DNA of 64,000 nucleotides, from the NCBI RefSeq assembly GCF_026151335.1, contig NZ_JAMQPP010000005.1, one strand, 5' to 3'. This document shows, piece after piece, positions 38,619-46,555 of the stretch. A program made the translations under genes and the position numbers. Position 1 is the first letter of the stretch; the number at the start of each line of letters is the position of its first letter. The notes under the pieces were generated by a model that was not told the origin of the DNA, did not search any database, and saw only the letters and a program-made list of their open reading frames with translations. The DNA is from Leptospira_A soteropolitanensis (GTDB lineage: Bacteria > Spirochaetota > Leptospiria > Leptospirales > Leptospiraceae).

Positions 38619-38971
38619 TTTGTTTTAGCTTTCTTGTTATTTTAATTTTTTTGATTCAATGTAAGGAATCTAAAAATCCTGCAGATATTGCCCCTGAGAC
38701 ATCCAAATTACCTGCGTTTGGTGGTGAATGGAGCCTTGAATGGGAAAACCAAATCCACTCCTTAAATATTTTACCTGAAGAAAACAAAGTTCTGTGGAAT
38801 GGGGAAAACGTATTGAGTTTGGAATTGGATTCCGTGGGAATTCGTTTACGACCGAATGATGAGGAGAGTATCAAAGGTTATTTTTTGTATTCTGACTTAA
38901 AACCCAAGTCTTGGATTGGAACTTGGGAAAATCGTGTGGTCCGATTAATTCGGAAAGGATCTAAGGAGTGA
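38603..38971 (+). CDS. Small lipoprotein, unknown function
   Basis: A 122-residue predicted lipoprotein. The signal ends in 'FLIQC' (Cys20). The mature domain of about 100 residues is mostly beta with several tryptophans ('GGEWSLEWENQIHSL', 'KSWIGTWENRVVRL'), looking like a small lipocalin-like or META-like barrel. No family was recognised. It begins inside the AsmA-like gene, and its last 27 nt overlap the 3' end of lpxB on the other strand. Confidence 0.65.
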   Translation: MRYQVICFSFLVILIFLIQCKESKNPADIAPETSKLPAFGGEWSLEWENQIHSLNILPEENKVLWNGENVLSLELDSVGIRLRPNDEESIKGYFLYSDLKPKSWIGTWENRVVRLIRKGSKE

Positions 38972-40156
38972 CTGGATTTCCTTAGCTGCCTTTTTAGAAG
39001 CATTTGTCGTTCCTAGTTCTCTTTCTTTTGCATCCCTTAAAATTCCTTTTATTTTATTCTTCAGTTTCGAATTAGAAAGAATCTTCCATGCCTCCTGAAA
39101 TATATATTTCGGTTGGCATTCGTTTTGAGTGATTTCTCGGCACACTTCTTCACCCGATAAAATATTGGCAAGACCAATGAATTTGGATTTCATCAGTAAT
39201 GATCCCAAAAAGTAAGTAAATAAACTTACTTTATAAAGAATCACCATTGGCGTTTCAAAATATAGTCCCTCTAATGTTGCTGTTCCCGAGGCAATGAGGA
39301 GGAGGTCACTAGTTTCCATCACACGAAGAGAGGCATTCCAAAGATAATGGATTTGGATGTCGGGATGGATTTGTTTTATGGCATCGATTTTTTCTAAAAG
39401 AAAGGATTCTTCTTTTGCATTGATATTCGGAAGGAGAAAAACTATTTTCTTTTTCTCGAGTTTACACTGTTCGTGTAGGAGTGCAGCCGTTCCAAGGATT
39501 GGATCAATGAGTCTATGGATTTCACCCTTTCTGGAACCAGGTAGAAGTCCCACTGTATAACCGTGGTGGGAATCCGGAAGTTTCTCTGTGATGACAGGTT
39601 CTTTTTTTAGTTTTTCTGGAATTCGTTTGGTGATGGGATGGCCCACAAATTTCGCATTCACACCATATTCGGTATAAATTTCTTCTTCAAATCGGAAGAG
39701 GGTAAGCATTAACGCAATCTGCTCTTTGATAAAATAGATCCGATTGAATTTCCATGCCCAGATTTGCGGAGAAACATAAAATACAGTAGGGATCCCACGT
39801 TCTTTTAATTCTTTCGCCAAACGTAGATTAAACCCTGGATAATCAATTAAAATGGCAAGTTTTGTTGGTCTATGGGTTGTCTCTTCTAAAACCCGATAAA
39901 AAACTTTCTTTAAGAAACTATATTTTTTTATCGCTTCCGAAAATCCGATGACACTCAAATTCTCCAATTCTTCAAGAGAATCAAGTCCTTGGTCTATCAT
40001 GCCTTCACCACCAATTCCGTAGAATTTGTAATCAGGTTCTAATACTGACAACTCATGTAAAAGATCTGCACCTAGTAAATCGCCGGAGTGTTCGCCTGCA
40101 ATGACCAATATATTTTTGTCAGACTCATGTAGATGGGATTTTTTTTTGGTTACCAT
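38945..40156 (-). CDS. lpxB: Lipid-A-disaccharide synthase
   Basis: A 403-residue GT19 glycosyltransferase joining UDP-2,3-diacylglucosamine and lipid X in lipid A synthesis, at the cytoplasmic face of the inner membrane. The signature 'IAGEHSGDLLGADLL' is near residue 20. 'FVGHPITKRIPE', 'LLPGSRKGEI' and 'ASGTATLEG' are also typical. The N-terminus overlaps the upstream lpxI by 32 nt, so the two steps are coupled. It is slightly longer than E. coli LpxB because of basic N-terminal residues. Confidence 0.95.
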   Translation of the reverse strand: MVTKKKSHLHESDKNILVIAGEHSGDLLGADLLHELSVLEPDYKFYGIGGEGMIDQGLDSLEELENLSVIGFSEAIKKYSFLKKVFYRVLEETTHRPTKLAILIDYPGFNLRLAKELKERGIPTVFYVSPQIWAWKFNRIYFIKEQIALMLTLFRFEEEIYTEYGVNAKFVGHPITKRIPEKLKKEPVITEKLPDSHHGYTVGLLPGSRKGEIHRLIDPILGTAALLHEQCKLEKKKIVFLLPNINAKEESFLLEKIDAIKQIHPDIQIHYLWNASLRVMETSDLLLIASGTATLEGLYFETPMVILYKVSLFTYFLGSLLMKSKFIGLANILSGEEVCREITQNECQPKYIFQEAWKILSNSKLKNKIKGILRDAKERELGTTNASKKAAKEIQSLLRSFPN

Positions 40157-40991
40157 TGAGACCCTTACTTCCGCTTTTTCCGACTACACAAAAGTTTAAT
40201 TTATGTTTTGTTGCAAATTCAATGACTGATTTGGGATCCACCACTAAGGTCTCCCCCTCGCGAATGCAGAGAGTTTTACATCCACTCTCAAGCATTACCT
40301 GAAAGGTGTGTATTCCTATGGTAGGAAGGTCAAAACGATTGTCTTGTTTGGCTTTGGGGCTTTTACAAACAATAGCATCGCCTTTTTTTTTGGTATATGC
40401 TCCTCCACGTTTGATGGTCTCATCTGTTCCTTCCACTGCTTCTACAGCAATCACTGACTCGTCACAAACTACTACCATTTGTCCAATATCCAAATCTGCC
40501 ATTTTTTCGGCATAAAACATTCCAAAGTCGATGTCTTTTAATTCTTGGTTACTGAATTTTTTAGGAGTGTATCTGCCTTCTGGTAGAAGGAGGGATTGTA
40601 AATAGATCTTTTGAGAGATAACCTTTACCCCCATTGCTTCGAATTCATCGGCAATGGCCAAAAAAATAGGATAGTCATTTCTATTGATGGTTCGCGCAAG
40701 GATGGCAAGAGCTTTTAAATCAAATTTGAGTTTTTGGAAGAGGAGATCTTTACGGACTTTTCCAAGCATTAAAATTCTTGTGATCTTTTCCTTTTGAATT
40801 GTTTTTAGAATTTTTCCCACTTGGGTGATGTGGACTGGAATCGTACGTGCGCTATGTTCTCTGGGTGAAAAATCTGATTCAATTAATCCTAGAAATAGGG
40901 GATCCTCACCGGCAGCCAGTGCTTCTGACATTCCAATATGAGGTAACTCCCCACCTCCCGCAATAATGGCTAATCGGCCTTTGGGTGCCAA
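40125..40991 (-). CDS. lpxI: UDP-2,3-diacylglucosamine pyrophosphatase LpxI
   Basis: A 288-residue enzyme that makes lipid X from UDP-2,3-diacylglucosamine in bacteria using LpxI in place of LpxH. The N-terminal 'LAIIAGGGELPHIGMSEAL' and the C-terminal DUF1009 part with 'NRFDLPTIGIHTF' identify it. The start is TTG at 40991, preceded by AAGG; no ATG is suitable. It is directly coupled to lpxB, the next step of the pathway. Confidence 0.92.
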   Translation of the reverse strand: MAPKGRLAIIAGGGELPHIGMSEALAAGEDPLFLGLIESDFSPREHSARTIPVHITQVGKILKTIQKEKITRILMLGKVRKDLLFQKLKFDLKALAILARTINRNDYPIFLAIADEFEAMGVKVISQKIYLQSLLLPEGRYTPKKFSNQELKDIDFGMFYAEKMADLDIGQMVVVCDESVIAVEAVEGTDETIKRGGAYTKKKGDAIVCKSPKAKQDNRFDLPTIGIHTFQVMLESGCKTLCIREGETLVVDPKSVIEFATKHKLNFCVVGKSGSKGLNGNQKKIPST

Positions 40992-41000
40992 AGAAAAACC

Positions 41001-41231
41001 TTAAGTTGTTCCTGAATCCGTACTTCCAGAAGACGGAGCAGAACTATCTTTTTTATAATCGGTTACATAGAATCCAGATCCTTTAAAGATGATTCCAGCA
41101 CTGGCAGAAATTCGTCTTTCGACAGATCCATTTTTACCACATAGGCAATGGGTGAGTGCATCATCTTTCATTGACTGAACGTGTTCAAAGTCTTTTCCAC
41201 ATGTATTACAATGGTAGTCATAGGTAGCCAT
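41001..41231 (-). CDS. FmdB-family zinc ribbon protein
   Basis: A 76-residue protein. An N-terminal zinc ribbon has 'YHCNTCG' near residue 8 and 'HCLCG' near 33, followed by 'GIIFKGSGFYVTDYKK', typical of FmdB-type regulators, and a Ser/Thr-rich tail. The function is not established. A strong GAGGAGG ribosome site precedes the ATG. It lies between the SH3 gene and lpxI on one strand. Confidence 0.88.
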   Translation of the reverse strand: MATYDYHCNTCGKDFEHVQSMKDDALTHCLCGKNGSVERRISASAGIIFKGSGFYVTDYKKDSSAPSSGSTDSGTT

Positions 41232-41242
41232 AGTTTCCTCCT

Positions 41243-42697
41243 CTAATGGATTCCTGTTCTAATTTCAAAGAGTATAACATTTTCCCTGTTTGGTTCTTTT
41301 GCTAAAGGTAAACAAATCTCCCAGGAATATCTTCGCGAGTTCAGCGCCGATTCATCCAAAGCAAAGGAGCGAATCGATTGAATGAGTCCTGTGTTTCGCC
41401 TCCAAAGGCTCGCGTTCCATTTGTCTCCTTCTCGGGATTCAATGTGTAAGGACAGGTTTTCTCTCCTTTTTTCGCCGTCGAGGACATATCGATTTTTATT
41501 TACCCAAATGGATTCTTTATCTATGGATAATGAATAGGCAAGATGTTCTTTGTTATCGTAGTTTAAATGTAATTCCAAAAATGGTATTGGGGTTTCTGAG
41601 TCTGTCGGTTGAAAAGAAAACTCGAAATAGTTTTTGTCACCGGAAAGTTTTTTGCAAATTCTCTCGACTGCCTTTGTTTTTTTTGAGAATCCATAAATGG
41701 GAAATCCTGTTTCTCCTGAAATGCGGATAGGATCGCGGGATATATAGTTTCCAAAAAAAGTAGTTGGAATTTGGTTTCCATTCCAACCTTCGAAATCGAT
41801 TCGAATCTCATTGTCTACAGACTTAAATCGTTTTTCAAACTCCGCAATCAGATCGAAATCGGGTGGAACTTCGGTCAAAAAACCGGAAAAGATCCAAGCT
41901 GACTTTTGAAGGTTGGGAAAGTAACAGCGTTTCCAATGCCCTGAGTTTCCGGCAATGTTTTCAGGTGTCGGATCTTCCTCCAAACAAAATGCTCTGTCTG
42001 GTTCACTGATTTTACCGACTTCTGCGTTTTCGCGGCCAGGCCCACTACGTAGATTTACATTTTTTCCTCGTAGTATTGCTGTTTGGTGAAAGAGGTTGGT
42101 GTTAGAATTATTTGATAAAAAATTTAAAGTCTGGTTTAGAAAATCTGATTCAATTTCACCTATGGATTCAAAAGGGAAACTGAGTAAATTCGATAAGGCT
42201 CGACTATACTTTTCCTCCATTCCCCTTGGATCTTCCAGAATGAGTTTGAGGAGTAGGTTTTTGACTTCAGACTTAGGAATAGGTTTGGATATGGTGATAA
42301 TTTTTGTGATTAAAGCCCTTTTGTAACCATCCCCGTGTTTTTTCAAATTAGGAAGGTAGGGATCTTCAATATGGTAATAGGTTCCTCTCGTCGTTTCCCA
42401 TTCCACAAGTTTTGTTCCCGAACGTTTTTGGAAATAAACAAGAAGGTCTTTGGTTGTTTCCTTTTCGTTTAATTTTTTTTCTAACTGAGAAATGGATTGG
42501 GAGAGGAGGGTTAGTTCTAATTCGCCTGTAGGAATTTCTTTTTCCTGATAGAGGTTAAGGACTTTGAAATAAGACTCAGATTGGTAAAAATCATACGCTT
42601 TGTCCTCTCTATCTCGAAAGTCGACAAAGGCATAAGTGATAAGAACAATAAAGAGAAAAAGAAGACTAACTACGAGAAATACACGGGAGCGTATCAA
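41243..42697 (-). CDS. Membrane-anchored SH3-domain protein
   Basis: A 484-residue protein with one N-terminal helix (about 5-25), a helical region to about 200, and a bacterial SH3 domain (about 207-275) recognisable by 'NVNLRSGPGRENAEVGKI' and 'AWIFSGFL'. Such domains usually bind peptidoglycan or proteins in the periplasm. The C-terminal ~200 residues are beta-rich without a known motif. The start is TTG at 42697 with GGGAG upstream, and both lie within the hairpin at 42683-42711. Confidence 0.72.
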   Translation of the reverse strand: MIRSRVFLVVSLLFLFIVLITYAFVDFRDREDKAYDFYQSESYFKVLNLYQEKEIPTGELELTLLSQSISQLEKKLNEKETTKDLLVYFQKRSGTKLVEWETTRGTYYHIEDPYLPNLKKHGDGYKRALITKIITISKPIPKSEVKNLLLKLILEDPRGMEEKYSRALSNLLSFPFESIGEIESDFLNQTLNFLSNNSNTNLFHQTAILRGKNVNLRSGPGRENAEVGKISEPDRAFCLEEDPTPENIAGNSGHWKRCYFPNLQKSAWIFSGFLTEVPPDFDLIAEFEKRFKSVDNEIRIDFEGWNGNQIPTTFFGNYISRDPIRISGETGFPIYGFSKKTKAVERICKKLSGDKNYFEFSFQPTDSETPIPFLELHLNYDNKEHLAYSLSIDKESIWVNKNRYVLDGEKRRENLSLHIESREGDKWNASLWRRNTGLIQSIRSFALDESALNSRRYSWEICLPLAKEPNRENVILFEIRTGIH

Positions 42698-42711
42698 AAG
42701 GTATCTCCCGT
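42683..42711. promoter_or_regulatory. Hairpin spanning the start of the SH3 gene; terminator-like on the + strand
   Basis: Perfect 7-bp arms ACGGGAG (42683-42689) and CTCCCGT (42705-42711) with a 15-nt loop. Read on +, the second arm runs into ten or more T residues, the form of an intrinsic terminator, yet no + gene leads into it. Read on -, the arm holds the GGGAG ribosome site of the SH3 gene and the loop holds its TTG start. It may block antisense transcription, limit translation, or both. Confidence 0.5.
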
Positions 42712-42718
42712 TTTTTTT

Positions 42719-44260
42719 TTAAAGATTTTCTGGTAGGAGTTTGGATCGTTCCACTCCGTATTCTTCAAACAAAGCATTTTTAGCAACATAGTATCTGTGT
42801 AAGTTAATGTTGAAATCTACCTTTGCACGAACAAGAGACAACTGGTCTTGCACATGCGTATCCAATGCATTTTTTACTGCAAGTGCGTTGAACCGTCCTT
42901 GTTGGAAAGAGCGCAAAACCCCATTGTAGTACTTTTTAGATTCTTCTTCTGTGCGTTTTGCATTTTCCATCACTTGGAAAGATGCTTTTAATATATCAAT
43001 TCTTGTTTTCACATCGTCCGCAACAGCTTTAACAAGATCCGCTTCTTCCAATGAAACTTGGCGTTTTTGAATCTCTGCATCGCGAATTCCCGCTTTCACA
43101 CCTTTGTCCATGATCGGATAAGAAAGATCTAAGGAACCTTGCATCACTGGGTATTGGTAAGAAAATACACCAGCTCTATTATCTGAATAGTTGTTTTGAG
43201 GACTGATGGTATTTTGCGCTTGGTATCCGTAAGTTCCGGCAGCTTTCAAAGAAGGAAGGGCTTCGTTCTTTGCTGTTTTCATAGAGAGTTCTGCATTTTC
43301 TTTTTTTCGCGCAATAGCTTTAAAATCAGCTCTATGTTTGTAAGCATAATCAATGTCAGCTTGGTAATCCAATTTGTTCGGAAGAGTTTCTGAAAGAGGA
43401 GTTGTCTTTTGGAAGATGGTATCTTCTGGCAAATTCAAGGAACGAATGAGTTTACGACGAGCTTCTTCTTTTTCGGCACTAGCCTGTGCCATTTGTCCTT
43501 CTACTTGAGAAAGGAGGGCGTTCCATTGGTTGACTTCAAAACTTTCAGAAAGTCCAAGTCCTTGTTTGCGAATGGTTAAGTCGCGAACATTCTTTGTATT
43601 TTTTAAAAGTTGTTCGAATGTTTGGTATCCCGATTCTTTAACAGAGTAATTCCAATAGTCAACTAAGGTGGCCACAACTTTGTTTGCCACTTGGTCTTCC
43701 ATTTGTTCACGCATAATCTCTGTTTGATTCTCGAGGATTTTTTCCATATTCCTTTCGTTGGCACCGAAAGCATTTTTCAATAGATCCTGAGCAATTGTAA
43801 CGGAAAGAGTATCCGTATATAAGGGAGGAAGTCCAAGAGCTGTAAATCCAGCCGGAGTTTTGTTCGGATCTTCAAAAGCGTTTGAGTCAAAACGTTGTGA
43901 CTTTGCTTCTAGTTTGAAGTAGGTTCCCGTTGTAAAAAGTTTTTCGAGTCCTGCACTGTAAGTGTTGGTTTGGGTTTTTGTTCCCGTAAAAATATTGTTT
44001 TGGTTGAAAGGGAATTTTTTTTCATCCAATTCCGCTTTGGATAGAGCACGCCAAGAATATTTACTCTCAAACTTCATTAAGTTTGTATCTGCTTTGACTA
44101 ACTCTAAACGGGCCTGCATGACCTCGCGATTGTTATCAATGGCATATTTGACTGCGTCTTGTAAACTAAGAGTAAAACCCTTATCTCCAGATTCCGCAGC
44201 CAAAAGGCCTACGGAAACGAGGAGGATCAATGTACTTGAAACCCATGAACGTTGTTCCAT
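42719..44260 (-). CDS. TolC-family outer-membrane efflux protein
   Basis: A 513-residue secreted protein with a signal peptide at residues 1-22. Two repeated OEP domains of long coiled helices follow, with the family's first segment 'LSLQDAVKYAIDNNREVMQAR' near residue 30 split across the signal boundary and a second copy with 'YRLV'-like helices in the C-terminal half. It forms the outer-membrane duct of tripartite pumps or type I secretion. No pump or adaptor gene lies beside it, so its partner is elsewhere. Confidence 0.88.
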   Translation of the reverse strand: MEQRSWVSSTLILLVSVGLLAAESGDKGFTLSLQDAVKYAIDNNREVMQARLELVKADTNLMKFESKYSWRALSKAELDEKKFPFNQNNIFTGTKTQTNTYSAGLEKLFTTGTYFKLEAKSQRFDSNAFEDPNKTPAGFTALGLPPLYTDTLSVTIAQDLLKNAFGANERNMEKILENQTEIMREQMEDQVANKVVATLVDYWNYSVKESGYQTFEQLLKNTKNVRDLTIRKQGLGLSESFEVNQWNALLSQVEGQMAQASAEKEEARRKLIRSLNLPEDTIFQKTTPLSETLPNKLDYQADIDYAYKHRADFKAIARKKENAELSMKTAKNEALPSLKAAGTYGYQAQNTISPQNNYSDNRAGVFSYQYPVMQGSLDLSYPIMDKGVKAGIRDAEIQKRQVSLEEADLVKAVADDVKTRIDILKASFQVMENAKRTEEESKKYYNGVLRSFQQGRFNALAVKNALDTHVQDQLSLVRAKVDFNINLHRYYVAKNALFEEYGVERSKLLPENL

Positions 44261-44316
44261 ACTGTTAATTCAGACTCCCCATTTCCTTTGAATAGCCGTT
44301 TTTTTTGAAAGTTTCC

Positions 44317-45207
44317 TTATTTTTTAAGGGCCACTTTCATTTTTTCACCTACTTCACCAATATGTGCGCAGATACTGACTCCAGCATCTTTCATTGCAGC
44401 AATTTTAGAAGTGGCAGTTCCCATTCCACCGGAAATGATCGCACCGGCATGGCCCATACGTTTTCCTGGAGGAGCTGTTTGACCTGCGATAAATCCAACC
44501 ACTGGTTTTTTGACATGAGCTTTGATGTAAGCAGCAGCTTCTTCTTCTGAAGTTCCACCGATTTCACCAATCATTACGATACCTTCTGTATCAGGATCTT
44601 CATTCAAAAGACGAACTGCTTCTGTATGGTTCATTCCTGGAACTGGGTCTCCCCCGATTCCGATACAAGTCGATTGTCCAAGACCCGCTGCTGTGAGAGC
44701 CGCCACGGATTCGTAAGTCAAAGTACCAGAACGGGAAACGATTCCGATATTACCAGGAGTGTGGATAAAACCAGGCATAATTCCCATCTTTACATTGTAA
44801 CGAGGGTTGATCACGCCAGGACAGTTTGGTCCTACCAGTTTCGTTTTGGAGTTACGAAGTACACTGTATACTTTTAGCATATCGTGAGTAGGGATTCCTT
44901 CCGTGATACAAACCACAAGTGGGATCTCAGCAAAAATTCCTTCCAAAATCGCATCCGCAGCAAACGGAGGGGGTACAAAGATTACGGCAGCATTGGCACC
45001 GTCTTCTTTCATTGCATCTTTGATGGTGTTACGAACCGGAGCTGTTTTTCCTGTTTCGGAAGTCCAGATCTGGCCACCTTTGCCAGGAGTGACTCCGGCT
45101 ACTACTTTTGTACCATATTCCAACATTTGAGTCGCATGAAAGGATCCTTCCTTACCGGTGATCCCTTGGACGACTACTCTTGTGTTTTCATCAACTAATA
45201 CAGCCAT
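44317..45207 (-). CDS. sucD: Succinate-CoA ligase, alpha subunit
   Basis: A 296-residue TCA-cycle subunit that binds CoA and carries the phosphohistidine. 'QGITGKEGSFHATQM' near residue 14 is the CoA-binding start. 'GPNCPGVINP' lies near 125, and the active histidine is in 'RMGHAGAIISGG' near residue 250. It lies 12 nt after sucC with AGGAA before its ATG. Standard length. Confidence 0.96.
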   Translation of the reverse strand: MAVLVDENTRVVVQGITGKEGSFHATQMLEYGTKVVAGVTPGKGGQIWTSETGKTAPVRNTIKDAMKEDGANAAVIFVPPPFAADAILEGIFAEIPLVVCITEGIPTHDMLKVYSVLRNSKTKLVGPNCPGVINPRYNVKMGIMPGFIHTPGNIGIVSRSGTLTYESVAALTAAGLGQSTCIGIGGDPVPGMNHTEAVRLLNEDPDTEGIVMIGEIGGTSEEEAAAYIKAHVKKPVVGFIAGQTAPPGKRMGHAGAIISGGMGTATSKIAAMKDAGVSICAHIGEVGEKMKVALKK

Positions 45208-45219
45208 GTTTTATAGTTC

Positions 45220-46389
45220 CTATTTTTTGATTAGGGAGACAATTTTGTCTGCCGCGTCACGGAGTCCTTCTACTCCAACAATGTTCATACCGGATTCGTT
45301 TAGGATTTTTTTCCCTTCTTCGGCATTGGTTCCTTTCAATCGAACTACAACTGGTACCGATACGTTTACCTTTTTCGTAGCTTCGATAATACCAACAGCC
45401 ACACGGTCACAACGAACGATTCCACCAAATACGTTTACAAAAATTCCTTTTACGTTTGGATCAGAAAGGATGAGACGAAAGCCGTTTTCTACTGTAGTAG
45501 GGTTTGCTCCACCTCCGACGTCCAAAAAGTTAGCAGGTTCTGCTCCAGCAAGTTTTACGATGTCCATAGTTGCCATTGCAAGACCGGCACCATTTACCAT
45601 ACAACCGATGTTACCATCTAACTTAACATAGTTTAGGTTGTATTCTTTCGCTTTTACTTCATAAGGATCTTCTTCGGAAATATCACGAAGAGCTTCGTTT
45701 TCAGGATGACGGTAAAGTGCGTTTTCATCCAGGTCCATCTTGCAGTCACCTGCAACGATTTCGTTTTGTTTAGTAAGGATAAGAGGGTTAATTTCAAGAA
45801 GAGCTGCATCTTCTTTGATGTATGCGTTGTACACTGAGTTTACAAGAGCTGTAAAAGACTTTTGTGCTTCCGCAGGGATACCTAATGCAAATGCGAGTTC
45901 ACGCACTTGAGAACCTTGGATTCCAATACCAGGATCAATCTGAATTTTGATGATTTTTTCTGGATGGGTTTCTGCTACTTCTTCGATTTCCATTCCCCCT
46001 TCCGTAGATGCCATAATGATGGTTTTACGGAAAGCACGATCAAGTAGGATGGAGAGGTAATATTCTTTTGCAATTTCAAGACCTTGTTCCAAATAAACTT
46101 TCAGAACTTTTTTACCTTCTGGACCGGTCTGAGGAGTGATGAGTTGCATACCGAGAATTTTTTCTGCTGCAGCTTTAGCGTCATCTTTCGTCTTTGCGAC
46201 TTTGACCCCGCCACCTTTTCCTCGTCCACCAGCGTGGATTTGGGCTTTTACCACCACAACGGGTGATTTTTGGACAACTTCGCTATATGCCTTTTCGAAT
46301 TCACCGACTGTGTCGATGACCTTTCCGAAGGGAACGTTGGCATTGTGTCTACGTAGGATTTCTTTGGCCTGGTATTCGTGGACTTTCAT
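45220..46389 (-). CDS. sucC: Succinate-CoA ligase, beta subunit
   Basis: A 389-residue ATP-grasp subunit binding nucleotide and succinate. The N-terminus 'MKVHEYQAKEILRRHN' is diagnostic and sets the start at 46389, with AAGGAAATCC upstream. The longer frame to 46431 has no family match. 'KAQIHAGGRGKGGGVK' near 47 and 'NIGCMVNGAGLAMATMD' near 255 are typical. It is first in the sucCD operon, with 166 nt of non-coding sequence upstream. Confidence 0.96.
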   Translation of the reverse strand: MKVHEYQAKEILRRHNANVPFGKVIDTVGEFEKAYSEVVQKSPVVVVKAQIHAGGRGKGGGVKVAKTKDDAKAAAEKILGMQLITPQTGPEGKKVLKVYLEQGLEIAKEYYLSILLDRAFRKTIIMASTEGGMEIEEVAETHPEKIIKIQIDPGIGIQGSQVRELAFALGIPAEAQKSFTALVNSVYNAYIKEDAALLEINPLILTKQNEIVAGDCKMDLDENALYRHPENEALRDISEEDPYEVKAKEYNLNYVKLDGNIGCMVNGAGLAMATMDIVKLAGAEPANFLDVGGGANPTTVENGFRLILSDPNVKGIFVNVFGGIVRCDRVAVGIIEATKKVNVSVPVVVRLKGTNAEEGKKILNESGMNIVGVEGLRDAADKIVSLIKK

Positions 46390-46555
46390 GGATTTCCTTA
46401 TGTCATTGGTACGTCTGTAGGCAAGGCCCACAGATCACTAGGATAAGGCTCGCGTGGCAGGGGAGATTGTCAAGACCGAATGGTACGTTCTGTAGTTGGG
46501 AACTTCAAGCTTAGGTATGGTCCAAAAATGCCTTAGTTTTCAGCAAAAGATAGAG

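Noticed and set aside
46439..46473. TTGACA (- strand, 46468-46473) as -35 of a sucCD promoter
   Set aside because: The hexamer is perfect, but the nearest -10-like sequence (TATCCT) is about 22 nt away, too far for a normal promoter.
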